Below are positions 27,809-36,138 of a stretch of 51,243 nt of DNA, one piece after another. The number at the start of each line of letters is the position of its first letter. Within the stretch, counting starts at the first letter, position 1. Source of the stretch: Tenacibaculum finnmarkense genomovar ulcerans (GTDB lineage: Bacteria > Bacteroidota > Bacteroidia > Flavobacteriales > Flavobacteriaceae); NCBI RefSeq assembly GCF_900239495.1, contig NZ_OENE01000003.1, forward strand, positions 1 to 51,243, read 5' to 3'. The translations under genes were made by a program, and so were the position numbers. The notes below the pieces were generated by a model. It was not told the origin of the DNA and ran no database searches. It saw nothing but the letters and a program-made list of their open reading frames with translations.

Positions 27809-29122
27809 TTATTTCTTTTTTGGTAAATATTCTAAAACTAATCGTTGATTTGGGTTTAGGTATTTTTTTGCAGCAGCTCTAATTTCTTCACGAGTAATAG
27901 AACGGAAAATATCAATTTCGGTGTTTATTAAATTGGTATCGCCATATAATACGTTAAAACGTGCTAAAGAATTTGCAACACCTTCAACACTTGCGTTGGC
28001 GTTTACAAAATCATTTTCAAATTTATTTTGTAATTTTTGATAGGCTTTTTCTGAAATTAAATTGGTTTGGATTTTTACAATTTCTTCATCAATTTCTTTG
28101 GTTAAATCAGTTAAAGAAGTTTTTCCTAAAGGAAGCCCATATACAACGTAAGTTCCGTAATCTTCTTGGCTAACACTAAAAGCACCAACTTGTAATGCCA
28201 TTTTTTTAGTATCGACTAATTTTTTATATAAAACAGAACTTTTTCCATCACTTAAATAGGTTGAAATCATGTCTAAAACTCTTGCTTCTCTACTTTTCAT
28301 AGAAGGAGTTCTGTAGGCATTTACAATTGCTGGAATTTGAATATTCGCATCATACGCCTTGGCATTTATTTGTTTGGTGATTGGGTCTTCTTTTATAAAT
28401 TTTCTTGTTATTTCGGCACCTCTAGGGATGTTTCCAAAATAAGCTTCTACCAATTTTTTAGTTTTTTTGATATTGATATCACCAGCAACCACTAAAGTAG
28501 CATTATTAGGAACGTAGAATTTTTTATTAAAGGCTAAAAATTCGGCTAAAGTAGCGTCGTCTAAATGCTTCATTTTACCAATAGTTGTTCCTTTATAAGC
28601 ATGCTTTTTAAAAATATGCTTTTTAACATTTTCTAAGAAACTTCCATACGGCTGATTGTCAACACGCATTCTTTTTTCTTCTTTTACAACTTCGTTTTGA
28701 GTGTCAACACCGCCTTGATTAATTACAGGGTGTAATAAACGTTCCGACTCCATCCATAAACCTAATTCTAGGTTATTTGAAGGGAATACTTCGTAGTAAT
28801 AGGTTCTGTCATCGGTGGTATTTGCGTTGTTTTTTCCTCCGTTAGATGAAACAATTTTAAACCAGTCTCCTTTTTTAATATTTTTTGTTCCTTCGAACAA
28901 TAAGTGTTCGAAAAAATGTGCCATTCCTGTTCTGTTTGGCTGTTCATCTTTTGCTCCAACATGATACATTACCGCTGTTGTTACTACAGGAGCTGCCTTG
29001 TCTTGATGCAAAATTACATGCATTCCGTTGCTTAAATCGTACTCTTTAAATTCGACTTTTTGAGCAGTAGCATAAAAGCCAACAAGTAAAGCCATTGAAA
29101 GAGTTATCATACTTTTTTTCAT
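27809..29122 (-). CDS. Catalytic M16-family zinc metallopeptidase
   Basis: A 437-residue secreted peptidase (signal peptide about 1-20). The inverted zinc motif HFFEH is at 69-73, with NEVVKEEKRMR further on supplying the third ligand Glu. It has the N- and C-terminal M16 halves of a processing-protease-like beta subunit. By family it degrades or trims peptides in the periplasm. It is the first gene of a two-gene operon with the inactive partner. The 812 bases upstream contain only repeats and the rplU promoter region. Confidence 0.93.
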   Translation of the reverse strand: MKKSMITLSMALLVGFYATAQKVEFKEYDLSNGMHVILHQDKAAPVVTTAVMYHVGAKDEQPNRTGMAHFFEHLLFEGTKNIKKGDWFKIVSSNGGKNNANTTDDRTYYYEVFPSNNLELGLWMESERLLHPVINQGGVDTQNEVVKEEKRMRVDNQPYGSFLENVKKHIFKKHAYKGTTIGKMKHLDDATLAEFLAFNKKFYVPNNATLVVAGDINIKKTKKLVEAYFGNIPRGAEITRKFIKEDPITKQINAKAYDANIQIPAIVNAYRTPSMKSREARVLDMISTYLSDGKSSVLYKKLVDTKKMALQVGAFSVSQEDYGTYVVYGLPLGKTSLTDLTKEIDEEIVKIQTNLISEKAYQKLQNKFENDFVNANASVEGVANSLARFNVLYGDTNLINTEIDIFRSITREEIRAAAKKYLNPNQRLVLEYLPKKK

Positions 29123-29285
29123 GGATATTTTTTTTAGTTTTTAACTGATTTTTATATAGGACGTGAAGTTAGGTTGTTTGTTACATATTATGATATCTAG
29201 ATTTTAATAAGGCTGTTTTTTAACATTTTTTTGTGATTTTTATGTTTTTTTAAGGCTTTTTTTTAGTTGAAAAATATTTTTATAA

Positions 29286-29580
29286 GAGCCTGTTTAAAAA
29301 TTAAATAAGCTGTCAGTTAGAGTGATTTTTTTCCTTCAAAAAAAATTGTATCGAGAACTTTTTTAGCATGAAATTCATTAACATAAAAGAATTCAAATTC
29401 TCGATACAATTTTAATTCCTTCTAGTCATTAAAAATCACTCGAATCGACAAGAATCATCAAAAAAAAAAGGAGGAGAACTACGGCAAATCAGGATGCGAA
29501 CCTGAAATGAATTCAGGTTGACCGATGCGATTTATTATTATTCTGTTACAATTTTTTTAAAAATGAAATTAAACAGGTTA
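29286..29580. repeat. MITE-like repeat, copy 2
   Basis: A 295-base element with left end GAGCCTGTTTAAAAATTAA and a decayed right end (ATTAAACAGGTTA). TAA flanks the left and TTA the right. It shares long stretches with copy 3 (GAGTGATTTTTTTCCTTCAAA, AATCACTCGAAT, GACAAGAATCAT, GAACTACGGCAAATCAGGA, TTCTGTTACAA). Inside it, GAGTGATTTTT and AAAAATCACTC form an inner inverted repeat. It differs from copy 3 by a nested insertion at 29344-29411. Confidence 0.8.
29344..29411. repeat. Nested inverted repeat inside MITE-like copy 2
   Basis: AATTGTATCGAGAA and TTCTCGATACAATT are perfect 14-base inverted arms around a loop of about 40 bases. Copy 3 of the host element lacks this segment, so it was gained by copy 2 or lost by copy 3. 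A related TTGTATCGAGA word lies at the left edge of the window. Confidence 0.75.
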
Positions 29581-29652
29581 TTAGGTTATTTAAGTTGAAA
29601 AATGATTTTAAAAGTTGTGAAATAATGTTGAAATATCTTAAATATGATGATG

Positions 29653-29741
29653 ATGCCTAGCCCCGATTGAAGCATTTGTTTGAGCTCCTTTTTTGATTTT
29701 TTTTCAAAAAAGAGCGAGTGCGGAAAGCGGGAAATAGCTCC
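29653..29741 (-). repeat. Dispersed hairpin repeat, copy B
   Basis: The inverted counterpart of copies A and C: ATGCCTAGCCCCGATTGAAGC, a variable middle with T and A runs, then GAGCGAGTGCGGAAAGCGGG. It lies between MITE-like copy 2 and the rplU promoter. The rest of the 812-base gap (29123-29285, 29581-29652, 29742-29850) is plain AT-rich sequence in which nothing else was seen. Confidence 0.8.
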
Positions 29742-29852
29742 AAAAAAAAATAAGTATCAATTCAAATGTTTTGATAGATAGGTTATTATTGCTTTTTTAA
29801 GAAGTAAATACTTGTTTTGATGCAAATTAGTAGTAATTTTCTGAGCTTTAGA

Positions 29853-29884
29853 TTGTTTGTTATTTTTATACAACGTATATTTGC
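29853..29884 (+). promoter_or_regulatory. Promoter of rplU-rpmA
   Basis: TTG (29853-29855), 20 bases, then TATATTTGC (29876-29884): a consensus Bacteroidota housekeeping promoter. The expected mRNA leader to the rplU ATG is about 45 bases. Confidence 0.85.
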
Positions 29885-29934
29885 ACCCTCATTTTCATGA
29901 GGAAAATGTAAACTAATAACGCAAAACAAAAAGT

Positions 29935-30570
29935 ATGTACGCAATCGTAGAGATAGCAGGGCAGCAATTTAAAGTAGCAAAAGACCAAAAAGTATTCGTA
30001 CACCGTTTACAAGACGCAGAAGGATCAAATGTAACATTTGAGAACGTTATGCTAATTGCAGACAATGGTAACGTAACTATTGGCGCCCCAGCTATAAAAG
30101 GTGCAGGAGTAACTGCAAAAGTATTACGTCACTTAAAAGGTGATAAGGTAATCGTTTTCAAGAAGAAAAGAAGAAAAGGTTACAAAAAGAAAAACGGACA
30201 CAGACAGTATTTAACTGAAATTCAAGTTGAATCTATCGTTGCTTCTGGAACTTCTAAAGCTGCTCCAAAGGCTGCTAAAGCTGCTCCAAAGAAAGCTGCG
30301 AAAAAAGCTTCTAAAGCCGATGATTTAACAAAGATTGAAGGTGCAGGACCTAAAGCTGCTCAAGCTTTAGTGAACGCAGGAATCGATACTTTTGCGAAAG
30401 TTGCAAAACAAGACCCAGCTACATTAAGTAAAATTTTAGTAGAAGCTAGTTCTCGTTTATCTCACTTAGTTACTACTACTTGGCCAAAACAAGCGCAATT
30501 AGCTGCTGATGGTGAGTGGGATGTTTTAAAAGTGTTACAAGACAAGTTAGACGGAGGAATTGAAAAATAA
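29935..30570 (+). CDS. rplU: Ribosomal protein bL21 with C-terminal HhH-type extension
   Basis: A 211-residue protein; normal bL21 is about 103 residues. Residues 1-103 are bL21 ([19 protein letters not shown] ... [19 protein letters not shown]). There follows a Lys/Ala-rich linker (about 108-130), then a helix-hairpin-helix-like domain ([21 protein letters not shown], about 132-160) and a short tail with [16 protein letters not shown]. Such extensions are known in flavobacterial L21 proteins; their job is unclear, and nucleic acid binding is likely. It leads the rplU-rpmA operon, 36 bases before rpmA. Confidence 0.96.
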   Translation: MYAIVEIAGQQFKVAKDQKVFVHRLQDAEGSNVTFENVMLIADNGNVTIGAPAIKGAGVTAKVLRHLKGDKVIVFKKKRRKGYKKKNGHRQYLTEIQVESIVASGTSKAAPKAAKAAPKKAAKKASKADDLTKIEGAGPKAAQALVNAGIDTFAKVAKQDPATLSKILVEASSRLSHLVTTTWPKQAQLAADGEWDVLKVLQDKLDGGIEK

Positions 30571-30606
30571 TCCCGTACAAGTTTAATCTAAAAAAATCAA
30601 AATAAG

Positions 30607-30867
30607 ATGGCTCATAAAAAAGGTGTCGGTAGTTCGAAGAATGGTAGAGAATCAGAATCGAAACGATTAGGAGTAAAGATTTTTGGAGGACAAGCTGCTA
30701 TTGCAGGTAATATTATTGTTCGTCAAAGAGGTACAACGCACAATCCAGGTAAAAATGTTTACATGGGGAAAGATCATACTTTACATGCTAAAGTTGATGG
30801 TGTTGTTGCTTTCAGAAAGAAAAGAAATGACAGATCATACGTTTCTATAGTTCCTTTCGAGGCTTAA
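30607..30867 (+). CDS. rpmA: Ribosomal protein bL27
   Basis: An 86-residue large-subunit protein near the peptidyl transferase centre. It starts [20 protein letters not shown] with no Firmicutes-type N-terminal cleavage peptide, and has [16 protein letters not shown] and KRNDRSYVS as in all bL27 proteins. It is the second gene after rplU and is followed by a strong terminator. Confidence 0.98.
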   Translation: MAHKKGVGSSKNGRESESKRLGVKIFGGQAAIAGNIIVRQRGTTHNPGKNVYMGKDHTLHAKVDGVVAFRKKRNDRSYVSIVPFEA

Positions 30868-30888
30868 GAAATTTCTGATTACATATAT

Positions 30889-30922
30889 TAAAGCTCAAAC
30901 AATTTATTGTTTGAGCTTTTTT
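30889..30922 (+). terminator. Terminator of rplU-rpmA
   Basis: AAAGCTCAAACAA and TTGTTTGAGCTTT form a perfect 13-bp stem with a TTTA loop, followed by a T run, 22 bases after the rpmA stop. Confidence 0.92.
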
Positions 30923-31086
30923 ATGCGCTAAATTTAAAATATTGTGCATAAAAAAAAGCACCACCTTATTAGAGTGATGCTTTTGTTTACGATCAATTTT
31001 GATTAATCCCCCAATTTATCAAAATGATTTCCCATGTATATTATATAGATACAAATATGAATCAAAAAGCTAATAAATAAAAGCAC

Positions 31087-31122
31087 TTATGTATAAATGG
31101 TATCATTTTATGTATGGATGGT
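31087..31122 (+). promoter_or_regulatory. Direct repeat with 21-base period, possible LytTR binding site
   Basis: TTATGTATAAATGGT and TTATGTATGGATGGT (13 of 15 identical) start exactly 21 bases apart, two helical turns. LytTR regulators generally bind pairs of imperfect direct repeats with this kind of period. It lies about 85 bases before the -7 box of the adjacent LytTR gene, so autoregulation is a reasonable inference. Confidence 0.45.
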
Positions 31123-31204
31123 TTTTATTTTGATTTTTAGCTATCTCCCTTTTTTTAAATAGTGTTTTTCAGCTTTTTGTGTTCTTACTTAGCCTAATAT
31201 CGAT

Positions 31205-31212
31205 TATATTTG
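31205..31212 (+). promoter_or_regulatory. -7 promoter box of the LytTR regulator gene
   Basis: TATATTTG matches TAnnTTTG and is 16 bases before the ATG. The nearest TTG upstream (31177-31179) is 25 bases away, longer than usual, which would fit a promoter needing an activator. Confidence 0.5.
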
Positions 31213-31228
31213 AGGTAAAATTTGATGT

Positions 31229-31963
31229 ATGTTACGAGCTGTAATTGTTGATGACGAGCCTAAGGCAATAGAAGGACTTTTGTGGGAATTGTCTAATTTT
31301 AATGACGACCTAGAGGTTATACAAACATTTACTCAAGCAGAAGAGGCTATAAAATATATAAATAATAATGCGATTGATTGTCTTTTTTTAGATATTGAAA
31401 TGCCAACAATGGACGGTTTTCAATTGTTAGAAAGATTAAATAAAAAAGATTTTGCCATTGTTATTACAACTGCTTATAGTGAATATGCTATAAAAGCTAT
31501 TAAAAATCAAGCGATTGATTATCTTCTTAAACCCATAGATTCTGATGATTTAGAAGAAACATTAAATAGGGTTAAAAATTATCATGAAAAAAGTAATAGC
31601 AGTGAAAAAATTGAACAAATACTTTCTAATTTTAATAACAAATTTAACAAAAGAAAAATTACAATTAATACCGATGGAAAACTCATCTTTTTAAAACAAT
31701 CGGAAATTGTATTTGTAGAGTCGGACGGAAACTATTGTTCTATTCATACCATTAATAATAAAAAAATTGTGGTAACAAAAAAACTAAAAGAAATAAATGC
31801 ACTACTTCCTGAAGAGCATTTTTTTAGAATTCACAATTCATTTATTATCAACTTAAATAAATTAAAGCAATTTATAAAATCGGACGGATATGTTATTTTA
31901 GAAGACAATCATAGAATCCCTGTTTCTCGTCAAAAGAAATCAGACTTTTTAGAAAAATTTTAA
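31229..31963 (+). CDS. LytTR-family response regulator
   Basis: A 244-residue two-component regulator. The receiver domain (1-120) has the acidic pair D8/D9, the phospho-acceptor D55 (LFLDIEMPTMDGF), and K101 (LLKPID). The LytTR DNA-binding domain (about 142-244) has LKQSEIVFVESDGNYCSIHT and FFRIHNSFIINLNKL, as in the family. It is 10 bases before the histidine kinase gene and forms a pair with it. The signal and targets are unknown; a direct repeat upstream may be its own site. Confidence 0.95.
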   Translation: MLRAVIVDDEPKAIEGLLWELSNFNDDLEVIQTFTQAEEAIKYINNNAIDCLFLDIEMPTMDGFQLLERLNKKDFAIVITTAYSEYAIKAIKNQAIDYLLKPIDSDDLEETLNRVKNYHEKSNSSEKIEQILSNFNNKFNKRKITINTDGKLIFLKQSEIVFVESDGNYCSIHTINNKKIVVTKKLKEINALLPEEHFFRIHNSFIINLNKLKQFIKSDGYVILEDNHRIPVSRQKKSDFLEKF

Positions 31964-31973
31964 AGTTATTTTT

Positions 31974-33746
31974 ATGAAAATAATCAGTTTTATAATTTTC
32001 TTATTTTTCTGTACAATACCGATTTGTTTAGCGCAAAAAAATGGAGATAGTTTCTTTTTAAATACTGTTAGTAAAAAAGAAGCAGCCTTTTTTAAGTCTA
32101 AAAAAATAGCAAAGCTTAAAGCTGCGCTAAAACAGGTTAGCATTGTAAAAAACAATGCCGAAACGCTTGTAATATTAAACAAGTTAGGTAATGCTTATAA
32201 CCAACAAGACAACATTCGAGAAGCATTAAATTACCATCAAGAAGCTTTAGATATTATAGCCAATATTAAAAGTAAAAACAACGATATTAAACGCAGTGCT
32301 AGTATTGCAATAAGGAGTATTGCAACTATTTATATATCCTTAAAACAATATGAAAGAGCGTTAGGTTTACTTAATCAATCGATTATTATACAAAAAGAGA
32401 TAGGCAATATTAGCGGCTTAGCGAGTAGTTATCAGCAGCGAGGAATTGCATATCAAAAAATAGGAAATTTAGATAAAGCATTGGCTGATTTTAAAAAATC
32501 GTTAGGCTATAACACGCTTAATAAAGATAAATTAGTAATGATAATTTGTCATAATAGTATTGCCAATGTTTTAATTATAAAAGGACAGTATAAAGCTGCT
32601 CACACCTGTTTAGTTGAAATACAAACACTTGCTGAAGATATTGGAAATAGCGATATTTTATCAAAAGTCTACAGCAGTTTAGGCTGGGTTTTTTTGAAAT
32701 TAAAAGAAGATAAAAAGGCTGATTATTATTTGAAAAAATCATTAGAAATAGGATTAAAAGACACTAATTTATCAAATTTAGAAAATTGTTATAATCATTT
32801 ATCGGAATTAAATAAACAAACAGAAAACTATAAGGCGGCATTAAATTACTATCAAAAATCAATTGAAATAGCTAAAAAAAGATTTAACGATAAAGATATT
32901 CGCTATGTAAATAGTCTTATTAATAAATGCGATATTGAAGTAAGTGCTAATAAAATAAAGAGTTTAGCTATTGAAAATAAAATAGCTAAAATAAAGAACA
33001 TCCGAAATAGAAATATTTTAATTATAGTATTAATGTTGCTTGCTTTTTTTGGGTTTTTATTATACTCAACATACAGACAGCGCTTGTTAAAAAATGAAAA
33101 ACAGATCTTACTTTTAGAACAAGAGGCTTTAAGAATTCAAATGAACCCGCACTTTGTGTTTAATGCCTTGAATTCGATTAAATTGTATATTATTAATAAC
33201 GAACAAAAAAATGCGGTGTATTATTTAAATAAATTTTCAAAATTAATTCGTAAAATTTTAGAATCAAGCACTGTAAAAGAAGTAACTTTATCAGAAGAAC
33301 TTAAAACAATGAATTTATATATGAGTATTGAAAATATCCGTTTTTCAAATGCTATAAAATATATAGAAAATATTAGTGAAGATATAAATTTAGAAAGGAT
33401 TAAAGTGCCTCCATTAATTTTACAACCTTTTTTAGAAAATGCTATTTGGCATGGTTTATCATCAAAAATAGGAAGCAAAAAACTAGAAATATCTGTTGTT
33501 AAAATAGCCAAAGAATTTATTAAAATTGAAATAGAAGACAATGGTATTGGTAGAAAAGAAGCACTTAGAATTAAAAGTAATAAAACCTTAAACAGAAAAT
33601 CAATAGGAATTGACTTAACAAAAGAGCGCTTGAAAAATTTTTCTACACAATTTCAAAATGAGTATTCGTTGGTTTATACTGATTTGTTTGATGAAAATAA
33701 AAAAGCAAAAGGCACAAAAGTTTCCTTGAAAATACCTTTGCATTAA
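31974..33746 (+). CDS. LytS/YehU-type sensor histidine kinase with TPR sensor
   Basis: A 590-residue membrane sensor. Signal peptide (about 1-20), TPR repeats in the periplasm (about 55-300; NIREALNYHQEALDII, NISGLASSYQQRGIAYQKIG), one membrane helix (about 343-362), a His_kinase domain with the phospho-acceptor in MNPHFVFNALNSIK near 391, and an ATPase domain (QPFLENAIWHGL, IEDNGIGRKEA). This is the usual partner of LytTR regulators in Bacteroidota. It is encoded 10 bases after the regulator. The bound ligand or partner protein is unknown. Confidence 0.93.
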   Translation: MKIISFIIFLFFCTIPICLAQKNGDSFFLNTVSKKEAAFFKSKKIAKLKAALKQVSIVKNNAETLVILNKLGNAYNQQDNIREALNYHQEALDIIANIKSKNNDIKRSASIAIRSIATIYISLKQYERALGLLNQSIIIQKEIGNISGLASSYQQRGIAYQKIGNLDKALADFKKSLGYNTLNKDKLVMIICHNSIANVLIIKGQYKAAHTCLVEIQTLAEDIGNSDILSKVYSSLGWVFLKLKEDKKADYYLKKSLEIGLKDTNLSNLENCYNHLSELNKQTENYKAALNYYQKSIEIAKKRFNDKDIRYVNSLINKCDIEVSANKIKSLAIENKIAKIKNIRNRNILIIVLMLLAFFGFLLYSTYRQRLLKNEKQILLLEQEALRIQMNPHFVFNALNSIKLYIINNEQKNAVYYLNKFSKLIRKILESSTVKEVTLSEELKTMNLYMSIENIRFSNAIKYIENISEDINLERIKVPPLILQPFLENAIWHGLSSKIGSKKLEISVVKIAKEFIKIEIEDNGIGRKEALRIKSNKTLNRKSIGIDLTKERLKNFSTQFQNEYSLVYTDLFDENKKAKGTKVSLKIPLH

Positions 33747-33751
33747 AACTA

Positions 33752-33780
33752 AAAAAAGCGCTCTTTTCGAACGCTTTTTT
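33752..33780. terminator. Bidirectional terminator between the kinase gene and trhO
   Basis: AAAAAAGCG and CGCTTTTTT form a 9-bp stem around an 11-base loop between convergent genes, with A/T runs usable in both directions. Confidence 0.75.
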
Positions 33781-33786
33781 AGTGAT

Positions 33787-34818
33787 TTATTTCTTGAATT
33801 TTAGAACTTCAGAACGTCCTTTTTTGAAGATTTTATTACTAGCATGTGTACCTTTTCGTAAGGCTTTTTGTTCTTCCCAAGATAATTGAATGATTTCTTT
33901 ACAGGCATCAGAACAGGTGTTTTCCATTTTTTCTGAACAGGTGTCGCACTGAATAAACAATAAATGACAACCTTCATTGGCACAGTTTGTATGCTCATCA
34001 CAAGCTTTTCCACATTGATGACAATTAGAAACTACATCATCGGTAATTCGTTCGGCTCTTCTGTGGTCAAAAACAAAATTTTTACCAATAAATTTATTTT
34101 CGATTCCTTCGTCTTTTACCTGACGGGTATATTCAATAATTCCGCCTTCTAGCTGAAAAACATTTTTAAAACCTTTGTGCTTGTAATATGCCGATGCTTT
34201 TTCGCAACGAATACCACCAGTACAATACATCAATAGGTTTTTATCCTCTTTATTATCTTTTAAATCTTGTTCAATAATATCTAACGAATCTCTAAAAGTA
34301 TCAACATCGGGTGTTACTGCGCCGTCAAAATGACCAATTTCACTTTCGTAATGATTTCGCATATCTACACAAACCGTGTTTGGGTTTGCTAGCATTTCAT
34401 TAAAATCTTTGGCATTTAAATGCACACCTTTGTTGGTTACATCAAAAGTTGTATCGTTTAAACCATCGGCAACAATTTTGTTACGAACCTTTACTTTTAA
34501 TTTTAAAAACGATTTATTATCGTGCTCAACAGCTACGTTTAATCGAATATCTTTTAAAAATGAAATAGCATCTAATTGTTCTTTTAGGGCTAAGAAATTT
34601 TCAGAAGCTACTGATATTTGGGCGTTAATTCCTTCGTAAGAAACGTAGGTTCTACCTAAAACATCTAATTCGTTCCATTCTAAGAACAATTTATCTCTAA
34701 AAAGTTGAGGGTTTTCTATTTTATAATACTGATAAAATGAAATAGTAATACGGTCTTTTCCTGCTTCGTCTATTAAAGCAGCACGCTCATTGGCGCTTAA
34801 TTTATTGTACAGTTGCAT
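33787..34818 (-). CDS. trhO: tRNA uridine(34) hydroxylase TrhO (rhodanese-related)
   Basis: A 343-residue protein of the YceA/TrhO family, which makes 5-hydroxyuridine at the wobble position of some tRNAs using O2. An N-terminal acylphosphatase-like domain (about 20-110) precedes a rhodanese domain with the catalytic loop CTGGIR near 200. A Cys-rich C-terminal part (CHQCGKACDEHTNC ... CDTC ... CSDAC) looks like a metal-binding domain, as in longer members of this family. A TATATTTG box at 34881-34874 gives a leader of about 50 bases. It is a single gene. Confidence 0.93.
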   Translation of the reverse strand: MQLYNKLSANERAALIDEAGKDRITISFYQYYKIENPQLFRDKLFLEWNELDVLGRTYVSYEGINAQISVASENFLALKEQLDAISFLKDIRLNVAVEHDNKSFLKLKVKVRNKIVADGLNDTTFDVTNKGVHLNAKDFNEMLANPNTVCVDMRNHYESEIGHFDGAVTPDVDTFRDSLDIIEQDLKDNKEDKNLLMYCTGGIRCEKASAYYKHKGFKNVFQLEGGIIEYTRQVKDEGIENKFIGKNFVFDHRRAERITDDVVSNCHQCGKACDEHTNCANEGCHLLFIQCDTCSEKMENTCSDACKEIIQLSWEEQKALRKGTHASNKIFKKGRSEVLKFKK

Positions 34819-35049
34819 GCTATACTTGTTTTTAAGTGATACAAAATTTGATGATTTATTTAAAAAATCAGTACAAATATACTTGTTTTTTGTGTTTTAT
34901 TGTTTGAAAATAGACTTTTTGCAGTAATTTGATTTTTTTTAAGTGTTTATTTAAAATATCATAGCAAACAGGCAAAAATGATTCGTTTTTTTTAAATCTT
35001 TGTCTTAATAAATATATTAGTTTTAGTAACTTATTATAAAATAATAAAA

Positions 35050-36039
35050 ATGAAAGTAGCAGTTGTAGGAGCCACAGGAATGGTCGGTAATGTAATGTTA
35101 CAAATATTAGCAGCACGTAATTTTCCTGTAACAGAATTAATTCCTGTTGCATCGGAACGTTCGGTAGGAAATAAAATTGAATTTAAAGGAACCCAATATA
35201 GTGTTGTAGGTTTGCAAACAGCGGTGGATATGAAACCCGATGTTGCTTTATTTTCAGCAGGAGGAGAAACCTCTTTAATTTGGGCACCTAAATTTGCCGA
35301 AGTAGGAACTACAGTTATTGACAATTCATCGGCGTGGAGAATGGATGATACCAAAAAATTGGTAGTGCCTGAAATTAACGGAGATGTTTTAACTGCTGAG
35401 GATAAAATTATAGCAAACCCTAACTGTTCAACCATTCAATTGGTAATGGCGCTAGGACCTTTACATAAAAAATATAAGATGAAACGCGTGGTCATTTCAA
35501 CTTATCAATCGGTTTCAGGAACAGGTGTAAAAGCGGTGCAGCAATTAGATAATGAAGAGGCTGGAATTGATGGTGAAATGGTATATCCGCATCCAATTGG
35601 AAGAAACGCCTTGCCACATTGCGATGTATTTTTAGAAAACGGTTACACCAAAGAAGAAATGAAATTGGTCAAAGAACCAAAAAAGATTTTAGGCGATGAT
35701 TCTTTTTCAGTAACAGCAACCGCAGTTCGAATTCCTACGGCAGGCGGACATTCAGAAGCTGTAAATGTGCAGTTTGAAAATGATTTCGACTTAGTAACTG
35801 TACGTGAAATTTTAGGTAAAACCGACGGTATAATTGTGCAAGATGATGTGCAAAATAATGTATATCCGATGCCAATTTTGGCACACAATAAAGATGAAGT
35901 TTTTGTAGGACGAATCCGAAGAGATGAATCGCAACCAAACACCTTAAATATGTGGATTGTTGCTGATAATTTACGAAAAGGAGCCGCCACAAACACCATT
36001 CAAATTGCCGAATATTTAGTAGCGAATAAGTTACTTTAG
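35050..36039 (+). CDS. asd: Aspartate-semialdehyde dehydrogenase
   Basis: A 329-residue enzyme that reduces aspartyl phosphate to aspartate semialdehyde with NADPH, for lysine, diaminopimelate, threonine and methionine. It has the NADP-binding GATGMVGNVML at the N-terminus, the active-site Cys in NPNCSTIQ near residue 126, and the later RIPTAGGHSEA motif with the catalytic His. Length is normal. It is a single gene with its own terminator. Confidence 0.96.
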   Translation: MKVAVVGATGMVGNVMLQILAARNFPVTELIPVASERSVGNKIEFKGTQYSVVGLQTAVDMKPDVALFSAGGETSLIWAPKFAEVGTTVIDNSSAWRMDDTKKLVVPEINGDVLTAEDKIIANPNCSTIQLVMALGPLHKKYKMKRVVISTYQSVSGTGVKAVQQLDNEEAGIDGEMVYPHPIGRNALPHCDVFLENGYTKEEMKLVKEPKKILGDDSFSVTATAVRIPTAGGHSEAVNVQFENDFDLVTVREILGKTDGIIVQDDVQNNVYPMPILAHNKDEVFVGRIRRDESQPNTLNMWIVADNLRKGAATNTIQIAEYLVANKLL

Positions 36040-36095
36040 TTTTAAGAGATAATTTTATAGGTTGATTAATTTTATCGCTTGTTTTATATATAGTT

Positions 36096-36127
36096 AAAAT
36101 CCTGTGTTTATAGCACAGGATTTTTTT
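36096..36127 (+). terminator. Terminator of asd
   Basis: AAATCCTGTG and CACAGGATTT form a 10-bp stem with a 7-base loop, followed by a T run. The T run merges with a TATTTTTG promoter-like box of the next gene (36127-36134). Confidence 0.9.
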
Positions 36128-36134
36128 ATTTTTG
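36127..36134 (+). promoter_or_regulatory. -7 promoter-like box adjacent to the HD gene start
   Basis: TATTTTTG followed by four bases (AAAG) and the ATG at 36139, the same spacing as at moaA and holB. It overlaps the end of the asd terminator T run and no -33 TTG is seen, so the call is tentative. Confidence 0.4.
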
Positions 36135-36138
36135 AAAG

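Larger units (their letters stand above)
30868..31228. other. Gene-free region between rpmA and the LytTR regulator
   Basis: These 361 bases hold the rpmA terminator (30889-30922), a weaker hairpin around 30955-30990 (AAGCACCAC / GTGATGCTT, one mismatch), a 21-base-period direct repeat at 31087-31122, and a promoter-like TATATTTG at 31205-31212. No short gene was found. Confidence 0.6.

Noticed and set aside
29481..29525. A tRNA-like word (GGATGCGAACCTG) within MITE-like copy 2
   Set aside because: No acceptor stem, D-arm or anticodon arm can be formed around it, and the corresponding part of copy 3 is different. It is part of the repeat.
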